Notes under the pieces: generated by a model | The model's input: only the letters and a program-made list of their open reading frames with translations | Told to the model about the DNA's origin: nothing | Databases searched by the model: none | Shown: piece by piece, positions 27,141 through 34,160 of the stretch | Layout of the letters: each line of letters opens with the position of its first letter | How positions within the stretch are numbered: the first letter of the stretch is position 1 | Assembly (NCBI RefSeq): GCF_017873175.1 | Contig: NZ_JAGGJW010000012.1 | Location: forward strand, 210,677 to 274,676 | Reading direction: 5' to 3' | DNA length: 64,000 bases | Source: Neorhizobium petrolearium | GTDB taxonomy: Bacteria > Pseudomonadota > Alphaproteobacteria > Rhizobiales > Rhizobiaceae | Made by a program: the position numbers and the translations under genes

Positions 27141-27821
27141 TCAGATCATTTGACGGACAACGCCCGCGACGACGCGGCGCGACAGGAGAACAGGGGCATC
27201 GACGGCGCGGCGGACTGCATCGAGCATGCCGGCGGAATAGCCCATGCAATGCATGACGATGAGGTCGCAGCCTTCGAGCTGCCTGGCGCGTTCGGCGATA
27301 TCGTCGCCGGCATAGGGCGACGCCGAGACGATGTGCGGTGCCCCTTCGAAAACATGCCGTTCCGAAAAATCCTTCACCTGCCGTTCGAGCGGTACGATGA
27401 CCCCGAGCTTGCGGGCGGAGGCGGCCAGAGCCTCGACTGTCGAGTCGACGATGCGCTGCGCCTCGACGACCAGTGTATGTTCGAGCGGCTCAATCTTCGT
27501 GCCGGTGCACAGGAGGACGATCAGGTCGAAACCTTCACCATCGATCGTCTTCAGGAGAAGATTCAGCTTTTCTTCGGTAAGTGCCTTGGAGGAAACGATT
27601 TCTTCGCCGCTCTTCAAGCGCGTTGCGAAGGAATGCTCACCGTCTCTGGCGCGCATGGCATCGAGCTCTTCCGCGTTCATGCCGTCCAGCACGCCGAATT
27701 CGCGAAATTCGATACAGCCTTCCGGCAGGCCGACGGCAATCTCCGCCATCATCTCGGGAACGACATCCACACGGGGCGTCTGGCCGATCGTCACAAAGGC
27801 AATCTTGGATTTGGATGGCAT
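27141..27821 (-). CDS. aroM: AroM family protein
   Basis: This 226-residue protein is the same length as the AroM family, whose best known member lies in the aroL operon of Escherichia coli and has no proven function. It starts KIAFVTIGQTPRVDVVPEM, with FREFGVLDGMNAEELDAM, VTRL-like SFATRLKSGEEIV, FDLIVLLCTGTKIEPL and VMHCMGYSAGMLDAVRRAV. Two cysteines, C in LLCTG and C in MHCMG, sit where Asp/Glu/hydantoin racemase-like proteins carry their catalytic pair; I infer that resemblance and have not tested it. It heads the importer operon. The neighbouring LuxR-type regulator contains a paralogous domain. Confidence 0.87.
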   Translation of the reverse strand: MPSKSKIAFVTIGQTPRVDVVPEMMAEIAVGLPEGCIEFREFGVLDGMNAEELDAMRARDGEHSFATRLKSGEEIVSSKALTEEKLNLLLKTIDGEGFDLIVLLCTGTKIEPLEHTLVVEAQRIVDSTVEALAASARKLGVIVPLERQVKDFSERHVFEGAPHIVSASPYAGDDIAERARQLEGCDLIVMHCMGYSAGMLDAVRRAVDAPVLLSRRVVAGVVRQMI

Positions 27822-27884
27822 GCTGTCGTCAATTCCCCTGCATGTTTGATGACAGGGAGCCTAACGCCCGGAAGCGCGCCTTCA

Positions 27885-27904
27885 CTATAGGGTAATGCCC
27901 CTAG
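27885..27904. promoter_or_regulatory. Candidate operator of the AroM-LuxR regulator upstream of aroM
   Basis: The top strand reads CTATAGGGTAATGCCCCTAG. Its reverse complement matches the site in front of the DUF917 gene at 18 of 20 positions. The element is a near-palindrome of TAG-GGG and CCC-CTA halves, a form common for dimeric LuxR/GerE-type DNA-binding domains. It ends 63 bp upstream of the aroM start, a spacing that suits activation of the aroM-importer operon. Confidence 0.65.
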
Positions 27905-27943
27905 TCCGACATGATTCTGACATCTTTAATGCGACCAATTTTT

Positions 27944-27987
27944 AGGCAGATCGGCTTTTCAACGCAATTTTCTTGCGCAGACTGCCT
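27944..27987. other. Nested hairpin downstream of the AroM-LuxR gene
   Basis: Outer arms AGGCAG and CTGCCT enclose an inner hairpin CGCAA-TTTTC-TTGCG. On the minus strand, which matches the preceding gene, no U-run follows. On the plus strand TTTTT follows, but no plus-strand gene ends here. It may terminate the regulator transcript or an antisense one. Confidence 0.3.
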
Positions 27988-27994
27988 TTTTCGG

Positions 27995-28951
27995 TCACGG
28001 ATGGCCGGCGGCGACCACCATGCGGATGAGCGCGTTGGAAGAGGTGACTTCCATCTTGCTCATCACGTTCGAGCGATGGATTTCGACCGTCTTCGGACTG
28101 ATGCCGAGCTGGCGGGCGATCGCCTTGTTGGACAGGCCTTCCGCAACCAGCGACAGGACCTGACGTTCGCGCGGCGTGAGCCGCAGGAGCTTTTCGGAAA
28201 ATTCCGGTGAAACGCCGGGCAGCGTGACGGGATGGGTGCCGTGCAGCAAAAGGCGGATGGCGCTTGCGACGATGCGGCGGGCGAGCACCACAGGCTTGCC
28301 GCTTGCCTTGGCGACCATCTGGCGGTCGGCTTCCGTAAAACTCACGGAATTCAGGACGATGATCTCCGCGTCGGCAAGATCGACAAGGGCACTTGCCAGC
28401 AGCTTTTTGTCGCCGTCGGCGGCGTAGCTGGCGCTGATCTTGTAGGGCGCCAGCGCCGGGATTTCGAGTTCGCCTATCTGTTGCTGCAGCGGCTGAATGA
28501 GGCCGACGGCGGAGCCGTGCGCGGCGAGCGAAATGACCGCCGATTCCATCGCGCGCTGGGCGTTGACCGTCGGGCAGGTGCTCTCGAAATCGCGAAAAAG
28601 TCCGGTCGACAGGATCACCACCAGATCGAATTCGTTGGGCTGGAAGGCGGCGGCGATCTTCGCCATGCGCTCAGCGATCCGCGGCTTGGAGATGACGATG
28701 TCGCTGCCGTCAGCGAGCCGGGTGACGATGCTGGTCTCGCCGGGACGCACTCTCAGATCATCGATTTCCGCCTCGGAAAGACCGTCCAGAGCGCCGATTT
28801 CCAGCGCTTCTATCGGTATATCAAGGTTTTCCAGCATGTCGCCAATGATATCCGTGCGCGGCGACTGGCCGACGCTCAAAAACATGACGCGATGACGGGC
28901 TTCCGCTGCTTCCGGTGAGGCCGAAGCCGGATTGTATGAGCTCTTCGTCAC
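27995..28951 (-). CDS. Transcriptional regulator: AroM-like sensor domain fused to LuxR-type helix-turn-helix
   Basis: This protein has 318 residues. Residues about 19-225 are a paralogue of the neighbouring AroM: VMFLSVGQSPRTDIIGDM, LEIGALDGLSEAEIDDL, FDLVVILSTGLFRDFES and LARRIVASAIRLLL align with AroM segments in order. Residues about 258-318 are a GerE/LuxR DNA-binding domain (LTPRERQVLSLVAEGLSNKA, LGISPKTVEIHRSNVMSKM). The cysteine of AroM LLCTG is serine here (ILSTG), and the MHCMG motif is replaced by LNSVS, so the sensor domain has lost both cysteines and is probably non-catalytic. The gene starts with GTG and is divergent from the DUF917 gene. I infer that it binds the compound handled by AroM and activates both operons. 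Confidence 0.88.
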   Translation of the reverse strand: MTKSSYNPASASPEAAEARHRVMFLSVGQSPRTDIIGDMLENLDIPIEALEIGALDGLSEAEIDDLRVRPGETSIVTRLADGSDIVISKPRIAERMAKIAAAFQPNEFDLVVILSTGLFRDFESTCPTVNAQRAMESAVISLAAHGSAVGLIQPLQQQIGELEIPALAPYKISASYAADGDKKLLASALVDLADAEIIVLNSVSFTEADRQMVAKASGKPVVLARRIVASAIRLLLHGTHPVTLPGVSPEFSEKLLRLTPRERQVLSLVAEGLSNKAIARQLGISPKTVEIHRSNVMSKMEVTSSNALIRMVVAAGHP

Positions 28952-29025
28952 GGGCAGGGAATCGGTCCTTTCGATCGTCTCGGCATGATGGTTTTAGGCA
29001 TGCACAAAATCAAGGCAAGCTCATT

Positions 29026-29045
29026 CTAGGGGCAGTCCCCTATAG
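29026..29045. promoter_or_regulatory. Candidate operator of the AroM-LuxR regulator upstream of the DUF917 gene
   Basis: The site reads CTAGGGGCAGTCCCCTATAG, a near-perfect dyad of CTA-GGGG and CCCC-TAG halves. It is the inverted match of the site upstream of aroM. It lies 51 bp before the DUF917 start and 74 bp before the regulator start on the other strand, so it could serve both directions. Confidence 0.65.
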
Positions 29046-29096
29046 GCATCCTTCCTCACACATGGCTAGGTTCTAGCACATTCTTCGGAGGTAAAC

Positions 29097-30176
29097 ATGA
29101 TCCGTGATTTCGAAGCGGGTGAGATCGACCCGCTTGCCGTGGGCGCCTGGATTCTCGGAACTGGCGGGGGCGGCAGTCCCTATCTGGCCCAGCTGAACCT
29201 GAAAAAACTCTACAAAGACGGTAAGCGCGTCAAGCTCATCGATCCCAAGGCGCTCGATGACGGCGATGCCGTTGCGGTTGTCTCGAAGATGGGAGCGCCA
29301 CTGGTCGGCCAGGAACGCCTTGTCGATCCCGCCCATCTTGCCCGCGCCATGCAACTCATGGAGGAATACACCGGCCGCAAGTTCCGCGCCGTGATGAGCG
29401 TCGAGATTGGCGGCGGCAACGCGCTGTCGCCATTCCTCGCCGCCGCCATGCTGGATATCCCGGTGGTCGACGCCGATGCGATGGGCCGCGCCTATCCGGA
29501 AGCGCAGATGACGAGCTTCGCGATCGGCGACCTGCCGATGTACCCGCTGACGCTGGTCGATTGCCGCGACAACGAGGCGATCGTCGCCAAGGCCGCTTCG
29601 TGGAAGTGGATGGAGCGCATCTCCCGCAAGATTTGCACCGAAGTCGGTTCCACCGCCGCCACTTGCAAGGCACCGCGCACCGGCCGCGAAGTCAAGGAGT
29701 GGGGCGTTCTTTACACGGTGACCAAGGCCGTCAGCCTCGGCCGTGCCGTGCTCGACGCCCGTGCCGCCCATACCGATCCGGTCGAGGCCGTGCTTTCCCA
29801 CGAGGGCGGCAAGGTGCTCTTCAAGGGCAAGATCGCCGACGTGGATCGCACCACGACCGGCGGCTTCCTGCGCGGTTCGGCGATGATCGAAGGTCTCGAC
29901 GGCGACCGCGGCTCGAAGGTCGAGCTTGCCTTCCAGAACGAGTGGGCGGTGGCCTTCCGCGACAGCCAGCCGATCGCCATGACGCCGGACCTGATCTGCC
30001 TGCTCGATACGGTTTCGGGCGAAGCAATCGGCACGGAGACGGTACGTTACGGCCAGCGCGTGACGGTGGTGGCGTTGCCTGCGCCGGATGTGCTGACCAG
30101 CCCCAAGGGCCTGGAGCATGTGGGCCCACGCGCCTTCGGATATGACCTTGATTTCAAATCGGTGTTTGCAGCATGA
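29097..30176 (+). CDS. DUF917 family protein (S-methyl thiohydantoin desulfurase-like domain family)
   Basis: This 359-residue protein shows the DUF917 hallmarks: LGTGGGGSPYLAQL near residues 19-32, VSKMGAPLVGQE, VEIGGGNALSPFLAAAMLDIPVVDADAMGRAYPEAQM read in parts, and a C-terminal domain ending in HVGPRAFGYDLDF. From memory, the family domain has been renamed after an S-methyl thiohydantoin desulfurase, an enzyme acting on a hydantoin-like ring from ergothioneine breakdown; that activity need not apply here. CGGAGG precedes the ATG. It overlaps hyuA by 4 nt, a pairing seen often in this family, so both probably act on the same cyclic compound in the cytoplasm. Confidence 0.88.
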   Translation: MIRDFEAGEIDPLAVGAWILGTGGGGSPYLAQLNLKKLYKDGKRVKLIDPKALDDGDAVAVVSKMGAPLVGQERLVDPAHLARAMQLMEEYTGRKFRAVMSVEIGGGNALSPFLAAAMLDIPVVDADAMGRAYPEAQMTSFAIGDLPMYPLTLVDCRDNEAIVAKAASWKWMERISRKICTEVGSTAATCKAPRTGREVKEWGVLYTVTKAVSLGRAVLDARAAHTDPVEAVLSHEGGKVLFKGKIADVDRTTTGGFLRGSAMIEGLDGDRGSKVELAFQNEWAVAFRDSQPIAMTPDLICLLDTVSGEAIGTETVRYGQRVTVVALPAPDVLTSPKGLEHVGPRAFGYDLDFKSVFAA

Positions 30177-31747
30177 AGCGGATCGGAATTGACGTCGGCG
30201 GCACGAATACGGATGCCGTGCTCATCGATGGCGAGAAGGTAATTTCGGCCATCAAGTTTCCAACCACCGCCGACGTAATGCAGGGCGTGGTCAATGCGAT
30301 CGGCCACGTGGTCTCCTCCCAGGCGCCGGGCGCTTCGCCGGTCGATGCGGTGATGATCGGCACGACGCATTTCACCAATGCGGTGGTCGAGCGCGCCCGC
30401 CTGGAACGGGTCGCCGCGATCCGCATCGCGATGCCGGCGGGCGCCTCGCTGCCGCCGATGATCGACTGGCCGGACGAGTTGCGGGACGCGGTCGATCCGC
30501 TCTCCTTCATGGTGCATGGCGGCCATGAATATGACGGCCGCCCGCTTGTGCCGCTCGCCCGTGATGAGATCCGCGATGCAGCTATGAAGATTCGCGATGC
30601 CGGCGTAGATTCCATCGGTATCACCGCACTCTTCTCGCCGCTGACGGCCGAATGCGAGCTGGAAGCCGCCGAGATCATCCGCTCAGTCATTCCGAGCGCG
30701 CGGATAACGCTGTCGCACACGCTCGGCCGCATCGGTCTGCTGGAGCGCGAGAATGTCACGCTCCTGAACGCCGCGCTTCAGGGCCTCGGGCGCAAGACGA
30801 TCGACGCCTTCAAGGATGCGCTTCTGCGTGCCGGCATCGACGCTCCTTTTTACCTGACCCAGAACGACGGTACCGTCGTTCTGGCCGATGTCGCGGCCGC
30901 CAACCCGGTCTACAGCTTTGCTTCCGGTCCTACCAATTCCATGCGCGGCGCGGCCTTCCTGACCGGCCTCAAGGAAGCGATGGTCATCGACGTCGGCGGC
31001 ACGACTTCCGACATCGGCTGCCTTGTCGGCGGTTTTCCGCGTGAAGCCAACAATGTCGTCGAGGTCGGTGGTGTCCGCACATTGTTCCGCATGCCCGACC
31101 TTTTGCCGATGGCGCTCGGCGGCGGTACCATCATCGATCCGGAAACCCGCAAGATCGGTCCGCGTTCGGTCGGCTATCGCATCACAGAAAAGGCGCTGGT
31201 CTTCGGCGGCGATACGCTGACCACGACGGACGTGGCGGTTGCCGCCGGCCTCGTCGAGATCGGCGACAGGGATCGGGTCAAGCATCTCGACAAGGCGATG
31301 GTCGCGGACCTCCTGAAGCGTATCGAGGCGATGGTGGAGGACGGCGTCGACCGGATGAAGACCTCGGCCGAAGGCGTGCAGTTGATCGCCGTCGGCGGTG
31401 GTGCGTTCCTGATCCCCGAAAAGCTAAAGGGGGCGAGGGAGGTGCTGCGTGTCGAACATGCGGGCGTGGCGAATGCGTTGGGTGCCGCAATGGCGCAAGT
31501 TTCCGGCGAGGTCGATCAGGTCTTCTCCGACATGTCGCGCGACAATGCGATCGCCGAGGCCGACCGCATTGCTCGCCGGCGTGCGGTCGAGGCCGGTGCG
31601 GATCCGAACTCGATCGTGACGCTCGACACGGAAGACATTCCGATCGCCTATCTGCCGGGTGATGCACGACGCGTGCGTGTGCGCGTCGTCGGTGACATCG
31701 CCTTCATGAAGGAAGAGGAGAAACGTGCAGCCGATGGCATGCGTTAA
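30173..31747 (+). CDS. hyuA: Hydantoinase/oxoprolinase A-type protein (HyuA family, single domain)
   Basis: This 524-residue member of the ASKHA ATPase fold opens five-membered cyclic amides with ATP in known relatives (N-methylhydantoinase A, 5-oxoprolinase). It has the phosphate motif IGIDVGGTNTDAVLID at the N-terminus, IGTTHFTNAVVERARLERV, and a second phosphate/adenosine region VIDVGGTTSDIGCLVGGFP. VEHAGVANALGAAMAQVSGEVDQVF follows near the C-terminus. HyuB, the usual partner of hydantoinase A, is absent; the DUF917 protein overlaps the gene instead. The smaller size (524 residues against roughly 700) matches the DUF917-associated HyuA group. Confidence 0.9.
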   Translation: MKRIGIDVGGTNTDAVLIDGEKVISAIKFPTTADVMQGVVNAIGHVVSSQAPGASPVDAVMIGTTHFTNAVVERARLERVAAIRIAMPAGASLPPMIDWPDELRDAVDPLSFMVHGGHEYDGRPLVPLARDEIRDAAMKIRDAGVDSIGITALFSPLTAECELEAAEIIRSVIPSARITLSHTLGRIGLLERENVTLLNAALQGLGRKTIDAFKDALLRAGIDAPFYLTQNDGTVVLADVAAANPVYSFASGPTNSMRGAAFLTGLKEAMVIDVGGTTSDIGCLVGGFPREANNVVEVGGVRTLFRMPDLLPMALGGGTIIDPETRKIGPRSVGYRITEKALVFGGDTLTTTDVAVAAGLVEIGDRDRVKHLDKAMVADLLKRIEAMVEDGVDRMKTSAEGVQLIAVGGGAFLIPEKLKGAREVLRVEHAGVANALGAAMAQVSGEVDQVFSDMSRDNAIAEADRIARRRAVEAGADPNSIVTLDTEDIPIAYLPGDARRVRVRVVGDIAFMKEEEKRAADGMR

Positions 31748-31792
31748 CAGAGTGGCGGCAGTGCCTCTCCGGTGAGCCCAGTCTGAAAGATC

Positions 31793-31841
31793 ATCCGGAT
31801 CGCAAGACGCTGCATCCTAAGCGATGGGCGGCGATCCGGAT
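31793..31841. terminator. Candidate bidirectional terminator between hyuA and the enolase-family gene
   Basis: Perfect 11-bp arms ATCCGGATCGC and GCGATCCGGAT flank a 27-base loop that contains a further CGCT/AGCG pair. T-rich sequence (TTTCCTTGTT) follows on the plus strand. The genes on either side converge, which fits termination for both. Confidence 0.5.
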
Positions 31842-31876
31842 TTCCTTGTTGAAATCCAGCCCCTCAGCTATCGGAT

Positions 31877-32995
31877 TTATCCCAGAGACTTGCCATAGCG
31901 CTCAAAGGCTTGTGGGAGAGGGGTCGTGCTCGCCCCCGGCTGTTGTGGTCTTCTGAAGATGCCGCTCTCCACGTTCGCCGGCTCGTGGAAGTGATCCTTG
32001 ATCCAGGGAATGTATTCGAGGATTGCCGAGGCTGGATGCCAGTAGCTCAGGTGAACATGCACCTGGCTCATTTCGCCGGCATGCGGGACGACAGGTAGGC
32101 GGTTCGCCAGAGCCAGATCCGCTACCTGGATATATTCGGTAACGCCGCCCAGGCGCGTCACATCCGGCTGGACATAGTGTACCGCTCCAGCGCTGATAAA
32201 GCTTCTAAAGGCATCGACGGTATAGAGCTGCTCGCCGAGTGCGACAGGGATGGAGGTGTTCCGGGCGAGGGCTGCATGGCTTGCCACGTCGTCGTACCAC
32301 ATCGGTTCCTCGAACCAGTAGATGTCGAGGTCGCGCGCCCGTGCACAGAAACGCTGGCAGGTGGGAAGATCCCATTTGCCGTTGGCGTCGATGGCAATCC
32401 GGACTGCGCCACCCACGCGCTTGCGGACCGCCTCCAGCCGCTCGATGTCGATGTTGGGATCGTCGTGGCCCACCTTGATCTTGATGCGGGTGAATCCGTC
32501 TTGCTCGACAGCACGGGCAGAACCCGCGATGAGTGCTTTCGTCGAGAACGAGAGCCAGCCAATATCGGTATTGTAGGCTTCGAGCTTCTCGGTTCGTGCT
32601 CCACCCAGGAGTGACCAGAGGGGGACGCCTGCCTTCTTCGCGGAAAGATCCCACAGCGCAACATCCACCGCCGCCAGCGCAAGATGCGTGATACCGGCGC
32701 GCCCGACCCACTGGAGGGCGGGATGACGGGCAAGCTTCGTCCAAAGACGCTGATGGTCGGAGGCGTCCTCGCCCATCAATAGCGGCGCATAGCAATCGCG
32801 AATACACGCCGTGATCAGGCGGTCTGACGGCAGGTGGGCATGGGTTCCGGTAAAGCCGTAGCCCACCAGGCCGTCTGTCGTGGTGATTTTCGTCCCCACG
32901 ACTCCCCAGTGCGTAATGCTATGGGTGGAATCGGAGATCGAATCCGAGGTGAGCGGTAGGTGCAGGATAAACGGTTCGACGGCTGAAATTTTCAT
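31877..32995 (-). CDS. Mandelate racemase/muconate lactonizing enzyme family sugar-acid dehydratase
   Basis: This 372-residue enolase-superfamily protein has the mandelate-racemase-type catalytic set: a KxK motif in RIKIKVGHDD, metal ligands in IAIDANGKW, FEEPM and ALGEQLYT, then QPDVTRLGG and a histidine in VVPHAGEM. This arrangement supports proton abstraction from both faces, as in sugar-acid dehydratases and racemases. GGAGGAGG precedes the ATG; the frame is open further upstream but that part is not conserved. It is next to two GntR regulators, a TRAP transporter and mannonate dehydratase, so an aldonate or uronate-derived acid is the likely substrate. I cannot name it. Confidence 0.85.
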   Translation of the reverse strand: MKISAVEPFILHLPLTSDSISDSTHSITHWGVVGTKITTTDGLVGYGFTGTHAHLPSDRLITACIRDCYAPLLMGEDASDHQRLWTKLARHPALQWVGRAGITHLALAAVDVALWDLSAKKAGVPLWSLLGGARTEKLEAYNTDIGWLSFSTKALIAGSARAVEQDGFTRIKIKVGHDDPNIDIERLEAVRKRVGGAVRIAIDANGKWDLPTCQRFCARARDLDIYWFEEPMWYDDVASHAALARNTSIPVALGEQLYTVDAFRSFISAGAVHYVQPDVTRLGGVTEYIQVADLALANRLPVVPHAGEMSQVHVHLSYWHPASAILEYIPWIKDHFHEPANVESGIFRRPQQPGASTTPLPQAFERYGKSLG

Positions 32996-33071
32996 GATGG
33001 GACCTCCTCCCGTACGCGGACTATTTTGAAATGGGCGGACCGCTGGCCCAAACATAAGCTCGGCTTCGCCG

Positions 33072-34046
33072 CTACAGGCGCTCCAGATAGGGTAAATCCG
33101 CCGGTTCGATCGTTTCGGCGACGGCACGAATGCGCAGCATCGCCCGGTGTCGCGATACCTTTAAATGTTGGACCAGCGCCTCGCAGGCCCCGGCGACGTC
33201 CTGACGTTCAAGAAGAGTGACGATCTCGAGATGTTCCGGCAGAAACGGTTCGCTCTCGAAAAGTTCTGAGGTGCGCCGGTAGAGGAAATGGTGTGCAACC
33301 AAGAGAGCCTGCGGCAGGCTGACAGCCCGCAGCAGTGCCTGGTTCCCGCATCGCCCAAGCAGATCCACGTGCAATTCCTGCTCCAGCTGATCCAGCTGTT
33401 CGCTTCGAACCTCTGACGACGCCATCGTCATCTCGATGTTTGCTCGGAAGGCGGCAAGAAGCCCCTCAGGTAGATGAGGCACGGCCTTCTCAAGCGCGAG
33501 CGGCTCCAGCACCCACCGAAGTTCATAGAGTTCGTTAATGTGTTTTTCAGTCAAAGCTGGTGCATACCATCTGGCGCTGCCGTCTTTATGGACGATACCC
33601 CGCTCCTGCAGGCGTGCGACCACATCGCGCGCCACGGTGCGGCTGACGCCGTAGTGGCGGGCCAGCAGCACCTCGTTGATACGCCAGCCAGCAAGCGAGG
33701 TGCGTGAGACGACCTCTATCTCGACTTCGGGATAGATTACCTCCCAGCTCGAGCGTAGCTGCAGTTCAAGCCCGTCATCGATGCCTGAAGCCTGAAGACC
33801 ACCGATCTCGCGGGTCGCGGGCAAAACATCATAGCCTCGACCTTCGGCCTTCTTCAGAAGGCCTAGTCGCTCCAGTTCGACCAAGGCCTGGCGTGCCGGG
33901 GTCCTGCTGATGCCGAAGCGTTCTGCAACCCGCGTTTCCGTCAGGCGGGTTGCTGCCGGCAACGCACCGCTACAGATGTCGAATGCCAGCAGATCGCAGG
34001 CGCGGCGGTAGAGCTTTGACGAAAGAGGCTTGGATGCGATCTGCAT
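33072..34046 (-). CDS. GntR-family regulator with two winged helix-turn-helix domains and an FCD domain
   Basis: This protein has 324 residues instead of the usual 220-250. The first DNA-binding domain covers about residues 11-77 (LTETRVAERFGISRTPARQAL). A second, separate one covers about 100-163 (INEVLLARHYGVSRTVARDVV followed by the wing VHKDGSARWYAP). The C-terminal all-helical FCD ligand domain begins near residue 165 (INELYELRWVLEPLALEKAV). It follows divergently from the Ldh2-type dehydrogenase and precedes the enolase-family gene on the same strand by 76 bp, so it probably controls both directions. Confidence 0.87.
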   Translation of the reverse strand: MQIASKPLSSKLYRRACDLLAFDICSGALPAATRLTETRVAERFGISRTPARQALVELERLGLLKKAEGRGYDVLPATREIGGLQASGIDDGLELQLRSSWEVIYPEVEIEVVSRTSLAGWRINEVLLARHYGVSRTVARDVVARLQERGIVHKDGSARWYAPALTEKHINELYELRWVLEPLALEKAVPHLPEGLLAAFRANIEMTMASSEVRSEQLDQLEQELHVDLLGRCGNQALLRAVSLPQALLVAHHFLYRRTSELFESEPFLPEHLEIVTLLERQDVAGACEALVQHLKVSRHRAMLRIRAVAETIEPADLPYLERL

Positions 34047-34110
34047 GGCGGCAAGGTCTTTGGAAAACGTCAGGTGATCAGGGATTGCACATCCTCAATC
34101 AAACGTCTAG

Positions 34111-34125
34111 TGTACGCATCATACA
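34111..34125. promoter_or_regulatory. Candidate GntR operator in the divergent regulator/dehydrogenase promoter
   Basis: TGTACGCATCATACA is an imperfect dyad with TGTA and TACA ends. It is 35 bp upstream of the Ldh2-type gene and 64 bp upstream of the tandem-domain GntR gene. FCD-type GntR regulators commonly bind short dyads in such positions. Symmetry is only partial, so the call is tentative. Confidence 0.35.
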
Positions 34126-34160
34126 TTTTGCGAGAGAGGTGTGAGGGAGGAGCTTTCGCG

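Noticed and set aside
29073..30119. A 348-codon open frame on the minus strand opposite the DUF917 gene
   Set aside because: It mirrors the DUF917 gene, which has a good ribosome site, a coupled downstream gene and family motifs.
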